From the NCBI RefSeq assembly GCF_008642275.1, contig NZ_CP029189.1:2920001-2984000 (forward strand): 64,000 bases of DNA. Direction: 5' to 3'. This stretch comes from Streptomyces venezuelae (GTDB taxonomy: Bacteria; Actinomycetota; Actinomycetes; Streptomycetales; Streptomycetaceae). Position numbers and translations under genes: made by a program. A model generated the notes under the pieces. It was not told the DNA's origin, did not search any database, and was given only the letters and a program-made list of their open reading frames with translations. This document shows, piece after piece, positions 52,184-62,089 of the stretch. Numbering within the stretch: the first letter of the stretch is position 1; each line of letters starts with the position of its first letter.

Positions 52184-53524
52184 TCAGGAGCGCAGGGCTG
52201 CGATGGACTCGGCAAGGGCGGACGGGACGTCCGGGACCAGGGTGTGGTGGCCGTCGCGGACGATGTGGCGGCCGCCGACCACCGTGTGGCGGACGTCGGA
52301 GGCGGTGGCGGCGAAGACGACGGTCTCGGCGCCGAGCCGCGGCAGCGGACCCGCCGTGCGTACGGAGTCCAGCGCGATCGTGGTGAAGTCCGCGAGCGCG
52401 CCCGTCTCCAGGCGGCCCGCGTCCGGCAGCCCGAGGGCGGCGTGGCCGTCCGCGGTGGCGGCGGTGAGCAGGGCGTTCGCCGTCCAGTGGCCCCGGGTTC
52501 GGCTGCGCAGGCGCTCGTTGAGCTCCATCGCGCGGGCCTCTTCGAGCAGGTCGATCACGGCGTGGCTGTCGCTGCCCAGGGACAGCGGGCTGCCCGCGTG
52601 CTGGAGCCGGGTCGCCGGGCCGATGCCGTCCGCGAGGTCGCGTTCGGTGGTGGGACACATGCAGGTGCCGGTGGTGGTCCCGCCGAGGAGGGCGATGTCG
52701 GTGTCGGTGAGGTGCGTGTTGTGCACACCGGTGGTGCGCGGGCCGAGCACGCCGTGGTCGGCGAGCAGCTGGGTCGGCGTGCGCCCGTGGGCGGCCTGGC
52801 AGGCGTCGTTCTCGGCGGTCTGCTCCGAGAGGTGGACGTGCAGGGGCGCCCGGCGTTCCTCGGCCCAGGCGGCGACGGTGGCCAGTTCGGCGGCGGGTAC
52901 CGCGCGGACCGAGTGGATCGCCGCGCCGATCAGGGCGTGCTCGCGGGGCTTCAGCGCGCTCGCGCGCTCGGCCCAGGCCTCGGCGGTGCCGTCGGAGAAG
53001 CGCAGCTGGTGGGCGTTGGGGGCCTCCCCGAAGCCCGAGGACAGGTACGCGGTGTCCAGGAGCGTGATCCGGATGCCGGCCGCGGAGGCGGCCTCGATCA
53101 GGGCCTCGCCCATGGCGTTGGGGTCGGCGTACGCGGCGCCGCCGGGCGCGTGGTGGACGTAGTGGAACTCGCCGACGTTGGTGATGCCGGCCAGCGCCAT
53201 CTCGGCGTACACGGCGCGGGCGAGCGCGAAGTAGCTGTCGGGCGTGAGGTTCTGGGCGACCTTGTACATCAGGTCGCGCCAGGTCCAGAAGGTGCCGGAA
53301 CCGACCTGGACCGTGCCGCGCAGGGCCCGGTGGAAGGCATGGCTGTGCGCGTTGGCCAGCCCGGGGATCGTGAGGCCGCGCAGCACCTCGGCGCCGGGCG
53401 GCGGGGTCTGCACCCCGGTGCGCAGGGCGCCGATGCGCCCGTCTTCGGTGACATCGAGGGCGACGCCCGGCTCGACGTGGGTGTCGAGCCAGGCGTGCTC
53501 CAGCCAGTACGTCGTCAACGACAT
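52184..53524 (-). CDS. hutF: Formimidoylglutamate deiminase
   Basis: A 446-residue amidohydrolase converting N-formimino-L-glutamate to N-formyl-L-glutamate and ammonia. The HxH motif is IPGLANAHSHAFHRALRG. The middle part has LHVHLSEQTAENDACQAAHG and the end has LGSDSHAVIDLLEEARAME, supplying the remaining ligands. These match HutF rather than guanine deaminase. The ATG at 53524 overlaps the end of the upstream M20 gene by 10 bases. This gives the five-step pathway, in which formylglutamate must next be deformylated. Confidence 0.94.
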   Translation of the reverse strand: MSLTTYWLEHAWLDTHVEPGVALDVTEDGRIGALRTGVQTPPPGAEVLRGLTIPGLANAHSHAFHRALRGTVQVGSGTFWTWRDLMYKVAQNLTPDSYFALARAVYAEMALAGITNVGEFHYVHHAPGGAAYADPNAMGEALIEAASAAGIRITLLDTAYLSSGFGEAPNAHQLRFSDGTAEAWAERASALKPREHALIGAAIHSVRAVPAAELATVAAWAEERRAPLHVHLSEQTAENDACQAAHGRTPTQLLADHGVLGPRTTGVHNTHLTDTDIALLGGTTTGTCMCPTTERDLADGIGPATRLQHAGSPLSLGSDSHAVIDLLEEARAMELNERLRSRTRGHWTANALLTAATADGHAALGLPDAGRLETGALADFTTIALDSVRTAGPLPRLGAETVVFAATASDVRHTVVGGRHIVRDGHHTLVPDVPSALAESIAALRS

Positions 53525-54773
53525 GCCAGGCCTTCCAGTACGTCGGCGAGGGCGAGGACGCCGGCCACGCAGTCGTCCTCGGCGGCGAACTCCCGCGGGG
53601 AGTGGGAGACGCCGGTCGGGTTCCGCACGAACAGCATGGCGGTCGGGACGGCGGCGGAGAGGATTCCGGCGTCGTGTCCCGCCCCGGTGCCGAGGACGGG
53701 GACCGAGCCGCCCAGGATCCGGTTCATCTCGTCGCGCAGGGCGTGCTCGAACTCGACGACCGGGGTGAAGGACTCCCGGACGATGCCGAGGTCGATGCCG
53801 TCCTGGTCGGCGCGCTCGCGGGCGGCCTTCTCGATGGCCGTGACGACCGTGTCGAGGGTGGCCTGGTCGGCGGCCCGGGAGTCGAGCCAGCCGCGCACCA
53901 GCGACGGGATGGCGTTGACCCCGTTGGGCTCGACCGCGATCTTCCCGAAGGTGGCGACGGCCCCGGCGAGGGCCGCCTCGCTGCGGGCGGCCAGCACGGT
54001 CGCCGCGTAGGTGAGCATCGGGTCGCGGCGGTCGACCAGCCGGGTGGTGCCGGCGTGGTTGGCCTCGCCGCGGAAGTCGAACCGCCAGCGGCCGTGCGGC
54101 CAGATCGCGGAGGCGATGCCGACCCGGTCCCCGGAGAGGTCCAGGGCCCGGCCCTGTTCCACGTGCAGCTCGACGAAGGCGCCGATGCGGCCGAGGCGTT
54201 CGGGGTCGGCCCCGATGGTCTCGGGGTCGTATCCGGCGGCCTCCATGGCCTGGGGCAGGGAGATGCCCTCGGCGTCGCGCAGCTCGTACGCCTTCTCCTT
54301 GGTCAGCTGCCCGGCGGCGAGCCGGGAGCCGACGCAGGCGAGCCCGAAGCGGGCGCCTTCCTCGTCACCGAAGTTGGTGATGGCCAGCGGCCGGGTGAAC
54401 CGCACTCCCCTGCTGCGGAGCTCGTCCAGGGCCGCGAAGGAGGACACCACGCCGAGGGGGCCGTCGAAGGCCCCGCCGTCGGGGACGGAGTCCAGGTGCG
54501 AGCCGGTGACCACGGCGTCCCCGGCGAGGGGGTCGCCGAGCCAGGCCCACTGGTTGCCGTTGCGGTCGGTCTCGTACGTCAGTCCGCGCGCCTCGGCCTG
54601 CTCCTGGAACCAGGTCCGGCAGTCGGCGTCGGCCCCGGTCCAGGCGTGGCGGCGGTAGCCGCCGGTGCCGACGTCGCGGCCGACGGGCGCGAGCTCGGCC
54701 CACATCGCGTGGAACGACGGCGCCCCGCCGGAGCCCGCGGCCGGGGTGGCCGCGGGCGTGAACTCGGCCTCGC

Positions 54774-54777
<4 letters not shown>
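53515..54777 (-). CDS. M20 family amidohydrolase (allantoate amidohydrolase-like) in the hut operon
   Basis: A 420-residue binuclear-metal amidase. Ligand motifs are [39 protein letters not shown] and [14 protein letters not shown], with the dimerisation-domain [19 protein letters not shown]. It is annotated by family as allantoate or N-carbamoyl amidohydrolase. Its place between hutU and hutF, with overlaps on both sides (GTGA with hutU, 10 bases with hutF), and the absence of a hutG-like deformylase nearby, suggest it hydrolyses N-formylglutamate or a related intermediate. That is inference. The start is the GTG at 54777. Confidence 0.9.
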
Positions 54778-56438
<1,661 letters not shown>

Positions 56439-56455
56439 GGCGGTGCCTCCTCCGA

Positions 56456-56505
56456 TGTTGGTCAATCTATTCACATCCTCGCGCCCTGAATAGATTCAGT
56501 CAACA
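56456..56505. promoter_or_regulatory. Dyad operator in hutU / PLP-decarboxylase divergent promoter
   Basis: A perfect 10-bp inverted repeat, AATCTATTCA (56464-56473) and TGAATAGATT (56487-56496), has a 13-base spacer. It is flanked by TGTTG (56456-56460) and CAACA (56501-56505). It is 17 bases from the hutU start and 28 from the opposite gene, and stands out as AT-rich in this genome. Confidence 0.75.
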
Positions 56506-56533
56506 GCTGCGGTCGGCCCCGCCGGATGATGGG

Positions 56534-57889
56534 ATGGCCGACATGGGCACCGAGGGCGCCGCCGCGCGCCGCGATCTGGCCGTACGAGCCGCCGTCGAGC
56601 AGGGAATCGTCGGCGGGGCCGACCCCGCGCCACCCCTGGTCTGCCTGCTGGACGTCGCCGGGATCCGGGCCTCCGCCGCCGCCCTGACCGGCGCCTTCGC
56701 GGCCGCCCTCGCACCCGGCACCCCCGTCCTGCACGCCTTCGCCGTCAAGGCGGCCCCGCTCGTCCCGGTCCTGCGGCTGCTCGCGGACTCCGGGCTCGGC
56801 TGCGAGGCGGCGAGCCCCGGGGAGCTGGCGCTGGCCCGGGCGGCCGGGGTCCCCGCCGGCCTGACCGTCCTCGACTCCCCCGCCAAGACCGAGGCCGAGC
56901 TGCGCGAGGCCCTGGCCCTGGGCGTCGCCGTCAACGCCGACAACCGGCAGGAACTCGAACGCCTGGACGCGCTCGTCGCCGGGACGCCGACCGCGTCCCC
57001 GATCGGCGTCCGGATCAATCCGCAGAGCGGCGCGGGCGCCATCGACGCGCTGTCCACGGCGACGTCCACCTCGAAGTTCGGCGTCGCCCTGCGCGACCCC
57101 GGCGCGCGCGAATGGCTCGTACGGGCCTACCTGGACCGGCCCTGGCTCACCCGCCTGCACATCCACTCGGGCTCCCAGGGCGTTCCGCTGGCCCTGATCG
57201 CGGCAGGCGTACGGGACCTGCACGCGCTCGCCGAGGAGATCAACACGGCGGCCGGGCGGCGCCAGGTCGACACCCTCGACATCGGCGGCGGCCTGCCGGT
57301 GAACTTCGCCTCGGACGAGGAGACCCCCACCCACGCGCAGTACGTGGCCGCCCTGCGCGGGGCGGTCCCCGCCCTCTTCGACGGCTCGTACGGCCTCGTC
57401 ACGGAGTTCGGCCGGTCCCTGCTGGCCAAGCACGGCCTGGTACTGGCCCGCGTCGAGTACACCAAGACGAGCGGATCCCGGCCGATCGCACTCACCCACG
57501 CCGGGGTCCAGGTGGCGACCCGCACCGCGTACGCCCCGGCGGCCTGGCCGGTGCGGATCCTGCCCTACGACGCGAAGGGCGCCCCGAAGACCGGCGACCC
57601 GGTGGCCCAGGACGTCGCGGGCCCGGCCTGCTTCGCGGGGGACCTGCTCGCCACCGCCCGCGAGCTGCCGCCGCTCGCCCCCGGCGACCTGATCGGCGTC
57701 CCGGACACCGGCGCGTACTTCTTCACGGCCCACTACGGCTACAACAGCCTGCCCCGCCCGGCGGTCCACGGGTTCACCCTCACGGCGTCGGGCGGGGTCC
57801 GCTTCAGCCTCGCCAGGCCTGCGCAGCACGTCCCGGCCATCGTCGCGGAGGCGGGGGGCGCCCTGCGGGACGCCTTGCTCGACCCTTGA
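56534..57889 (+). CDS. Fold-type III PLP-dependent decarboxylase (diaminopimelate decarboxylase-like)
   Basis: A ~451-residue alanine-racemase-fold decarboxylase. The PLP Lys is in LHAFAVKAAPLVPVL. LHIHSGSQGVPLALIAAGV is the barrel His region. The glycine loop is DTLDIGGGLPVNFASDEET. The C-terminal domain has VAGPACFAGDLLATARELP and DTGAYFFTAHYGYNSLPRP, the catalytic Cys and Tyr regions. Family members act on meso-diaminopimelate, ornithine or arginine; the substrate here is unknown. It is divergent from hutU with a shared operator, so co-regulation with histidine use is likely. The start is the ATG at 56534 or 56543. Confidence 0.85.
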   Translation: MADMGTEGAAARRDLAVRAAVEQGIVGGADPAPPLVCLLDVAGIRASAAALTGAFAAALAPGTPVLHAFAVKAAPLVPVLRLLADSGLGCEAASPGELALARAAGVPAGLTVLDSPAKTEAELREALALGVAVNADNRQELERLDALVAGTPTASPIGVRINPQSGAGAIDALSTATSTSKFGVALRDPGAREWLVRAYLDRPWLTRLHIHSGSQGVPLALIAAGVRDLHALAEEINTAAGRRQVDTLDIGGGLPVNFASDEETPTHAQYVAALRGAVPALFDGSYGLVTEFGRSLLAKHGLVLARVEYTKTSGSRPIALTHAGVQVATRTAYAPAAWPVRILPYDAKGAPKTGDPVAQDVAGPACFAGDLLATARELPPLAPGDLIGVPDTGAYFFTAHYGYNSLPRPAVHGFTLTASGGVRFSLARPAQHVPAIVAEAGGALRDALLDP

Positions 57890-57922
57890 ACCCCCGCCGC
57901 CGGGCCAACGGGGGCGGGGACG

Positions 57923-57938
57923 GGGCGATGCGTCGCCC
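57923..57938 (+). terminator. Weak hairpin after the PLP decarboxylase
   Basis: GGGCGA and TCGCCC around TGCG, 33 bases after the stop codon. Confidence 0.4.
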
Positions 57939-58028
57939 GTGAGCCGGCCGGTCCGTCGGTCTGCTCGCGCAGGGGTGGGGCCGTCGCTCCGGCGGACCCG
58001 CGCCTCGTGCCCGACCGCCTCGGCCTCC

Positions 58029-58556
58029 CTACAGCCGGTCCCCGTTGCCGGGTGACTTTGGAGGATGCGTCCCGCCACCGTCCTTGGTGTCCACGTCGCA
58101 GGTGCGTCGGTCGTAGGCCTGGTTGTTGGGTATCAACAACACTGCGGCAACCCGTCCGGGGTCCTCGACGGCGAGCCAGTCGTCACCCGTGTGCGGGTCG
58201 TCGGCCGGCCCGAACGCCTGGGACGAGCGAACCGTCCGACACCCCAACGCCACCCGCTCCTTGTCGACCGCGCAGGCGTCCACCGCGGGGCCGGAATACG
58301 TGGAAGCGCCGTCGAAGCGGAAGCGGAAGTGGACCCGGTCACCTTCGGAGGGCACCTGCGGGTGGGGCTCCAGGCGCCAGTCGACGACCTCGGCGGTGAC
58401 GCCGAGAGGCCGCCCGCCCGTGTCCACGACCTGCACCCTGGCATCCGCCCTGCCGCGCTCCGCCGTCGTGTCGGTGCAGCTCCAGGAAGAGCAGCCGGAC
58501 AGGGCGAGAACCACCAGAGCCAGCGGGGCGACGGCGAGTACCCGTGCGGGAAACAC
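58029..58556 (-). CDS. Putative lipoprotein
   Basis: A ~175-residue exported protein. The GTG start at 58556 gives a short signal peptide with lipobox L-S-G-C (VLAVAPLALVVLALSGCSSW). GGAGGT seven bases upstream strongly supports this start over an ATG 13 codons earlier. The mature part is polar, with four further Cys (SCTD, DACAVD, LGCRTV, RTCDVD), perhaps forming two disulfides, and no domain I recognise. It lies between the PLP decarboxylase and the RpiR regulator. No clear functional link is seen. Confidence 0.8.
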   Translation of the reverse strand: MFPARVLAVAPLALVVLALSGCSSWSCTDTTAERGRADARVQVVDTGGRPLGVTAEVVDWRLEPHPQVPSEGDRVHFRFRFDGASTYSGPAVDACAVDKERVALGCRTVRSSQAFGPADDPHTGDDWLAVEDPGRVAAVLLIPNNQAYDRRTCDVDTKDGGGTHPPKSPGNGDRL

Positions 58557-58654
58557 TGAGAAGACCTCCGGTCGGGGTGTGGTGCGGCAGGCCATCCGGG
58601 GCCTGCAGCTGCGGGTGACGGCGGCGAGCGCCTGCGGCGGGCCGGGCGCAGCTG

Positions 58655-58678
58655 CGCCGGACCGTCCGCGGTCCGGCG
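58655..58678 (-). terminator. Hairpin after the RpiR regulator
   Basis: A perfect 10-bp stem, CGCCGGACCG/CGGTCCGGCG, with a 4-base loop lies 22 bases after the regulator's stop. Confidence 0.7.
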
Positions 58679-58699
58679 CTGCGCGACCACCGCCGGGGC

Positions 58700-59542
58700 T
58701 CACTCGACGAACAGGCCCCGGGCGGCCGCCCGCGCGTCGAAGGCCTCCAGCCGGGCCTGCGCGTCCGGCAGGGCGTCCGCCATCGACTCCAGCAGCACCC
58801 GGCCCAGCAGCATCGGCGCGCACGCCGTGTCGAAGGCCAGGCCGGTGCCGACCTGCGCCGGGATCAGCAGGTCCGAATGGCGGGCCACCGGGGCGAAGGC
58901 CGAGTCGGCGACCGTGACCACGGTCAGGCCGGCCCGCCGCGAGCGTTCCAGGGTGTCCACGACCTCCCTGGGGTGGCGGGGCAGCGCGAAGCAGAGCAGC
59001 GCCGTGGCCCCCTCGTAACGCGCCGCGTCGATCCGGTCCTCCATCATCGAGCCGCCCTCGTCGATGAGCCGTACGTCCGGGTGGACCTTCGACGCGAAGT
59101 ACGCGAACCCGCGCGCCTGGGAGGACGCCGCCCGCAGACCGAGCACCAGCAGCGGGGTCGAGGCCGCGAGGAGCCGGCCCGCCTCCTGGACCGGCGCCGG
59201 ATCGGCGAGCATCGCGGCCAGCTGCCGCAGGTTCTCGATCTCCCCCAGGACGGCCTGCTGGTACTCGTTGTACGAGTCCTCGTGCGCGGCCTCGGGCCGC
59301 TCGGCGGGGGCCACCTCGCGCAGGTGGCGGCGGAGCGCGGGATATCCGTCGAAGCCCAGCGCCACGGCGAACCGGGTCACCGAGGGCTGGCTCACCCCGG
59401 CCAGTTCCGCGAGCTCGACGCTCGACAGGAAGGGCACCTCCGCCGCCCCGCGCACCATGCAGTGCGCGATCCGCCGCTGGGTCGGCGTCAGCCGGTGCCC
59501 CTCGAACAGCTTCTGCAGCCGCGCGGCCGGGCTGTCACTCAT
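58700..59542 (-). CDS. MurR/RpiR family transcriptional regulator
   Basis: A 280-residue regulator. An N-terminal RpiR helix-turn-helix (~1-77) includes LSSVELAELAGVSQPSVTRF and FDGYPALRRHLRE. A C-terminal SIS domain (~110-260) has TPLLVLGLRAASSQARGFAY and ALLCFALPRHPREVV, normally a sugar-phosphate or metabolite sensor. GGAGGGG precedes the ATG at 59542. Its promoter carries ATTCAGTCA, also found in the hut dyad, so it is the best candidate for the hut regulator and for autoregulation. The effector is unknown and may not be a sugar. Confidence 0.92.
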   Translation of the reverse strand: MSDSPAARLQKLFEGHRLTPTQRRIAHCMVRGAAEVPFLSSVELAELAGVSQPSVTRFAVALGFDGYPALRRHLREVAPAERPEAAHEDSYNEYQQAVLGEIENLRQLAAMLADPAPVQEAGRLLAASTPLLVLGLRAASSQARGFAYFASKVHPDVRLIDEGGSMMEDRIDAARYEGATALLCFALPRHPREVVDTLERSRRAGLTVVTVADSAFAPVARHSDLLIPAQVGTGLAFDTACAPMLLGRVLLESMADALPDAQARLEAFDARAAARGLFVE

Positions 59543-59560
59543 CCCGTCCCCTCCGTCCCG

Positions 59561-59603
59561 GTGAGATATTCAGTCACGGAGCACTCTGCATGCGCTTATG
59601 CAG
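59561..59603. promoter_or_regulatory. Candidate operators upstream of the RpiR gene
   Basis: GTGAGATATTCAGTCAC (59561-59577) contains ATTCAGTCA, shared with the hut dyad. A separate inverted repeat CTGCAT-6-ATGCAG spans 59586-59603. Both lie within 62 bases of the regulator's start. Confidence 0.5.
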
Positions 59604-59682
59604 CGGAGCAAGCCGTGCCCGCGATCCGGATAGGGGTGCTAGCCCCAGTGCCGGGGCCCGCCGGGGTTCCTACGGTGAGGGC

Positions 59683-60066
59683 ATGGACGCGCACACCCGA
59701 GAGCTGAAGAAGGAATTCGACGCGACGATGGACGCCCGGCGCGAGCTGGGTCCGGAGTACGAGGCCGCGCTCGTGGACTCGTTCGTCGAGAAGGTCGACA
59801 CGCAGGTCCGGCGCCGGCTCGCGGAGGAGCGCCTGTCCGCCGCCCGCGGTGACGGCCGGGCGGCGTCCGCCGCCCCGGGGGACGGGAACTTCGGCGAACG
59901 CTTCGGCTTCGCGGTCATCACCCTGGTGCTGGCGATCCCGCTGTCGGCCATCGCCGCCACACAGGCGCGGCTGCCGGGGCTGATCGTCACCTGGGTGGGG
60001 ATCGTCGGCGTGAACTTCATCCACGCCGCCCGCCTCCGGCGCGGTCGGCAGGCTCCCCGGGACTGA
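59683..60066 (+). CDS. Small membrane protein
   Basis: A 127-residue protein. The N-terminal half is a charged helix (MDAHTRELKKEFDATMDARR, FVEKVDTQVRRRLAEERL), possibly a coiled coil. The C-terminal half has two hydrophobic segments (~74-91 and ~97-113) and a basic end. The family is common in Streptomyces as 'integral membrane protein'; I know no function. The ATG at 59683 has GAGGG just upstream. It is divergent from the RpiR gene. Confidence 0.8.
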   Translation: MDAHTRELKKEFDATMDARRELGPEYEAALVDSFVEKVDTQVRRRLAEERLSAARGDGRAASAAPGDGNFGERFGFAVITLVLAIPLSAIAATQARLPGLIVTWVGIVGVNFIHAARLRRGRQAPRD

Positions 60067-60578
60067 TGCCCGTACGCCGGTGCGGCGCCGCCGCGGGGGC
60101 GAGTGAGCCGAAGGGGCGCGCCGGGGAGCGAGGGCGAGCGCGCGGAGGAAACCGTGAGGCACGAGCGGTTTCCGAGCACGTACGCCGCGTCACGAGCCGG
60201 CACGAGGCGCCACGGAGGCGTACCGAGCCCGCAAAAACGGGAACGCGCGGGGACCGCCGCACCCTCGGTCGCCCGAGGGGCGGGACGACGGCGGTCCCCG
60301 CGAAGGACACGGCCGGGTCAGGGCCGTCCGCGTCCGTGGCGTACGCGAGGTCCGGGAGCCGCTCCGGAGGTACGCACACGCCGTTCCGTGGTGCCGGCCG
60401 GGTCCCGGTCTCCCGGAGCTCCCTGCCGACGAGAACCACTGTGCCGGAGCCGTGTTAAGCGGGTGCTGCCGTCACGTGTCATGCCCGTACCGATTGCGCG
60501 AAGGCCGCGCCATCGGACGGGTACCCGGGGTGGAGGCGGGCGGTGGGTCCGCGCCTCCTCCCCCGAGCGGGCCGCGGG
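60067..60578. other. Non-coding region with two strong hairpins
   Basis: About 510 bases. A frame opens at the TGATG of the previous stop, but the product is Arg/Gly-rich and crosses two large dyads, so it is not called. Hairpin 1 is GGAAACCG/CGGTTTCC (60147-60154 with 60166-60173). Hairpin 2 is the compound structure listed separately. Confidence 0.5.
60246..60302. terminator. Compound hairpin between convergent genes
   Basis: A perfect 14-bp outer stem (60246-60259 with 60289-60302) encloses a 7-bp inner stem (60262-60268 with 60273-60279). It lies about 180 bases after the small membrane protein and 277 bases from the cystathionine beta-synthase stop. Confidence 0.75.
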
Positions 60579-61964
60579 CTACTTCGGGGACTTGGCCAGG
60601 AAGGCCAGCAGGTCCTGACGGCTCACCACACCGGTGGGCTTGCCCTCGACCAGCACGATCGCCGCGTCCGCCTCGCCGAGCACCGACATCAGCTCGGACA
60701 CCGGCTCGCCGGAGCCGACCTGCGGCAGCGGGGAGCTCATGTGCTTCTCCAGCGGGTCGGTCAGGGAGGCGCGCTGGGCGAACAGCGCCGCCAGGAGCTC
60801 CTTCTCGACCACGGAACCGATGACCTCGGCGGCCATCACGTCCGGGTGACCCGCGCCCGGCTTGACGATCGGCATCTGCGAGACGCCGTACTCGCGCAGG
60901 ACCTCGATGGCCTCGCCGACGGTCTCCTCGGGGTGCATGTGGACGAGGGAGGGGATGCCGCCCTCCTTGTCGTTCAGCACGTCGCCGATGCGTGCGGCGG
61001 GGCCCGCCTCCTCCAGGAAGCCGTGTCCCGCCATCCACTCGTCGCTGAAGATCTTGCTGAGGTAGCCGCGGCCGCTGTCCGGCAGCAGGACGACGACCAC
61101 GTCGTCCGGGCCGAGGCCCTCGGCGGCCTTCAGCGCCGCGACGACCGCCATGCCGCAGGAGCCGCCGACGAGCAGGCCCTCCTCCTTGGCGAGGCGGCGG
61201 GTCATCTGGAAGGAGTCCTTGTCGGACACCGCGATGATCTCGTCGGTCACGTCCGGGTCGTAGGCCGTCGGCCAGAAGTCCTCACCGACGCCCTCGACCA
61301 GGTACGGCCGGCCGGAGCCGCCCGAGTAGACCGAGCCCTCGGGGTCGGCGCCGATGACCTTGACCTTCCCGCCGCTGACCTGCTTGAGGTAGTTGCCGGT
61401 ACCGGAGATCGTGCCGCCCGTGCCGACACCCGCGACGAAATGGGTGATCTTGCCGTCCGTCTGGTCCCACAGCTCGGGGCCGGTGGTCTCGTAGTGCGAA
61501 CGGGGGTTGTTCGGGTTGCTGTACTGGTCGGGCTTCCAGGCGCCGGGCTCGCGCGCGAGGCGGTCGGACACGTTGTAGTACGAGTCCGGGTGCTCGGGGT
61601 CGACGGCGGTCGGGCAGACCACGACCTCGGCGCCGTACGCGCGCATCACGTTGATCTTGTCCATGGACACCTTGTCAGGGCAGACGAAGATGCACTTGTA
61701 GCCCTTCTGCTGGGCCACGATGGCGAGTCCTACACCCGTGTTGCCGCTGGTCGGCTCCACGATGGTGCCACCGGGCTTGAGGGCTCCGCTCTGCTCGGCG
61801 GCCTCGATCATCCGTACGGCGATCCGGTCCTTCACGGATCCACCGGGATTGAAGTACTCGACCTTCGCAAGGACGGTGGCCTGCAGGCCTTCGGTCACAC
61901 GGTTGAGCTTCACCAGCGGGGTGTTGCCGACGAGGCTGATCATCGAGTCGTGGAATTGCACCAT
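60579..61964 (-). CDS. Cystathionine beta-synthase
   Basis: A 461-residue PLP enzyme condensing serine (or an activated serine) with homocysteine to cystathionine, the entry to reverse transsulfuration. The PLP Lys is in FNPGGSVKDRIA, the phosphate loop is VGTGGTISGTG, and PTSGNTGVGLAI is the Asn loop. A tandem CBS-domain pair occupies ~335-460, ending SRQDLLAFLAKSPK. There is no N-terminal haem domain, as in other bacteria. The ATG at 61964 has GGAG upstream. It links to sahH (homocysteine source) and cysteine dioxygenase (cysteine sink) in the same window. Confidence 0.95.
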   Translation of the reverse strand: MVQFHDSMISLVGNTPLVKLNRVTEGLQATVLAKVEYFNPGGSVKDRIAVRMIEAAEQSGALKPGGTIVEPTSGNTGVGLAIVAQQKGYKCIFVCPDKVSMDKINVMRAYGAEVVVCPTAVDPEHPDSYYNVSDRLAREPGAWKPDQYSNPNNPRSHYETTGPELWDQTDGKITHFVAGVGTGGTISGTGNYLKQVSGGKVKVIGADPEGSVYSGGSGRPYLVEGVGEDFWPTAYDPDVTDEIIAVSDKDSFQMTRRLAKEEGLLVGGSCGMAVVAALKAAEGLGPDDVVVVLLPDSGRGYLSKIFSDEWMAGHGFLEEAGPAARIGDVLNDKEGGIPSLVHMHPEETVGEAIEVLREYGVSQMPIVKPGAGHPDVMAAEVIGSVVEKELLAALFAQRASLTDPLEKHMSSPLPQVGSGEPVSELMSVLGEADAAIVLVEGKPTGVVSRQDLLAFLAKSPK

Positions 61965-62089
61965 GTTCTCCAAGGAGGGGACTCCACGGGTTCTCCGGGA
62001 GGTCCGGCCAGAGTATGCCGAAAGGGATTGGCCGACCGTCCGTACGGGGCAGGTAGGGGTCAACGAGGACCGAGGAGGTGGCCTGAAGG

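Noticed and set aside
60066..60458. 130-codon frame coupled by TGATG to the small membrane protein gene
   Set aside because: Arg/Gly/Thr-rich product without features; it reads straight through two large inverted repeats.
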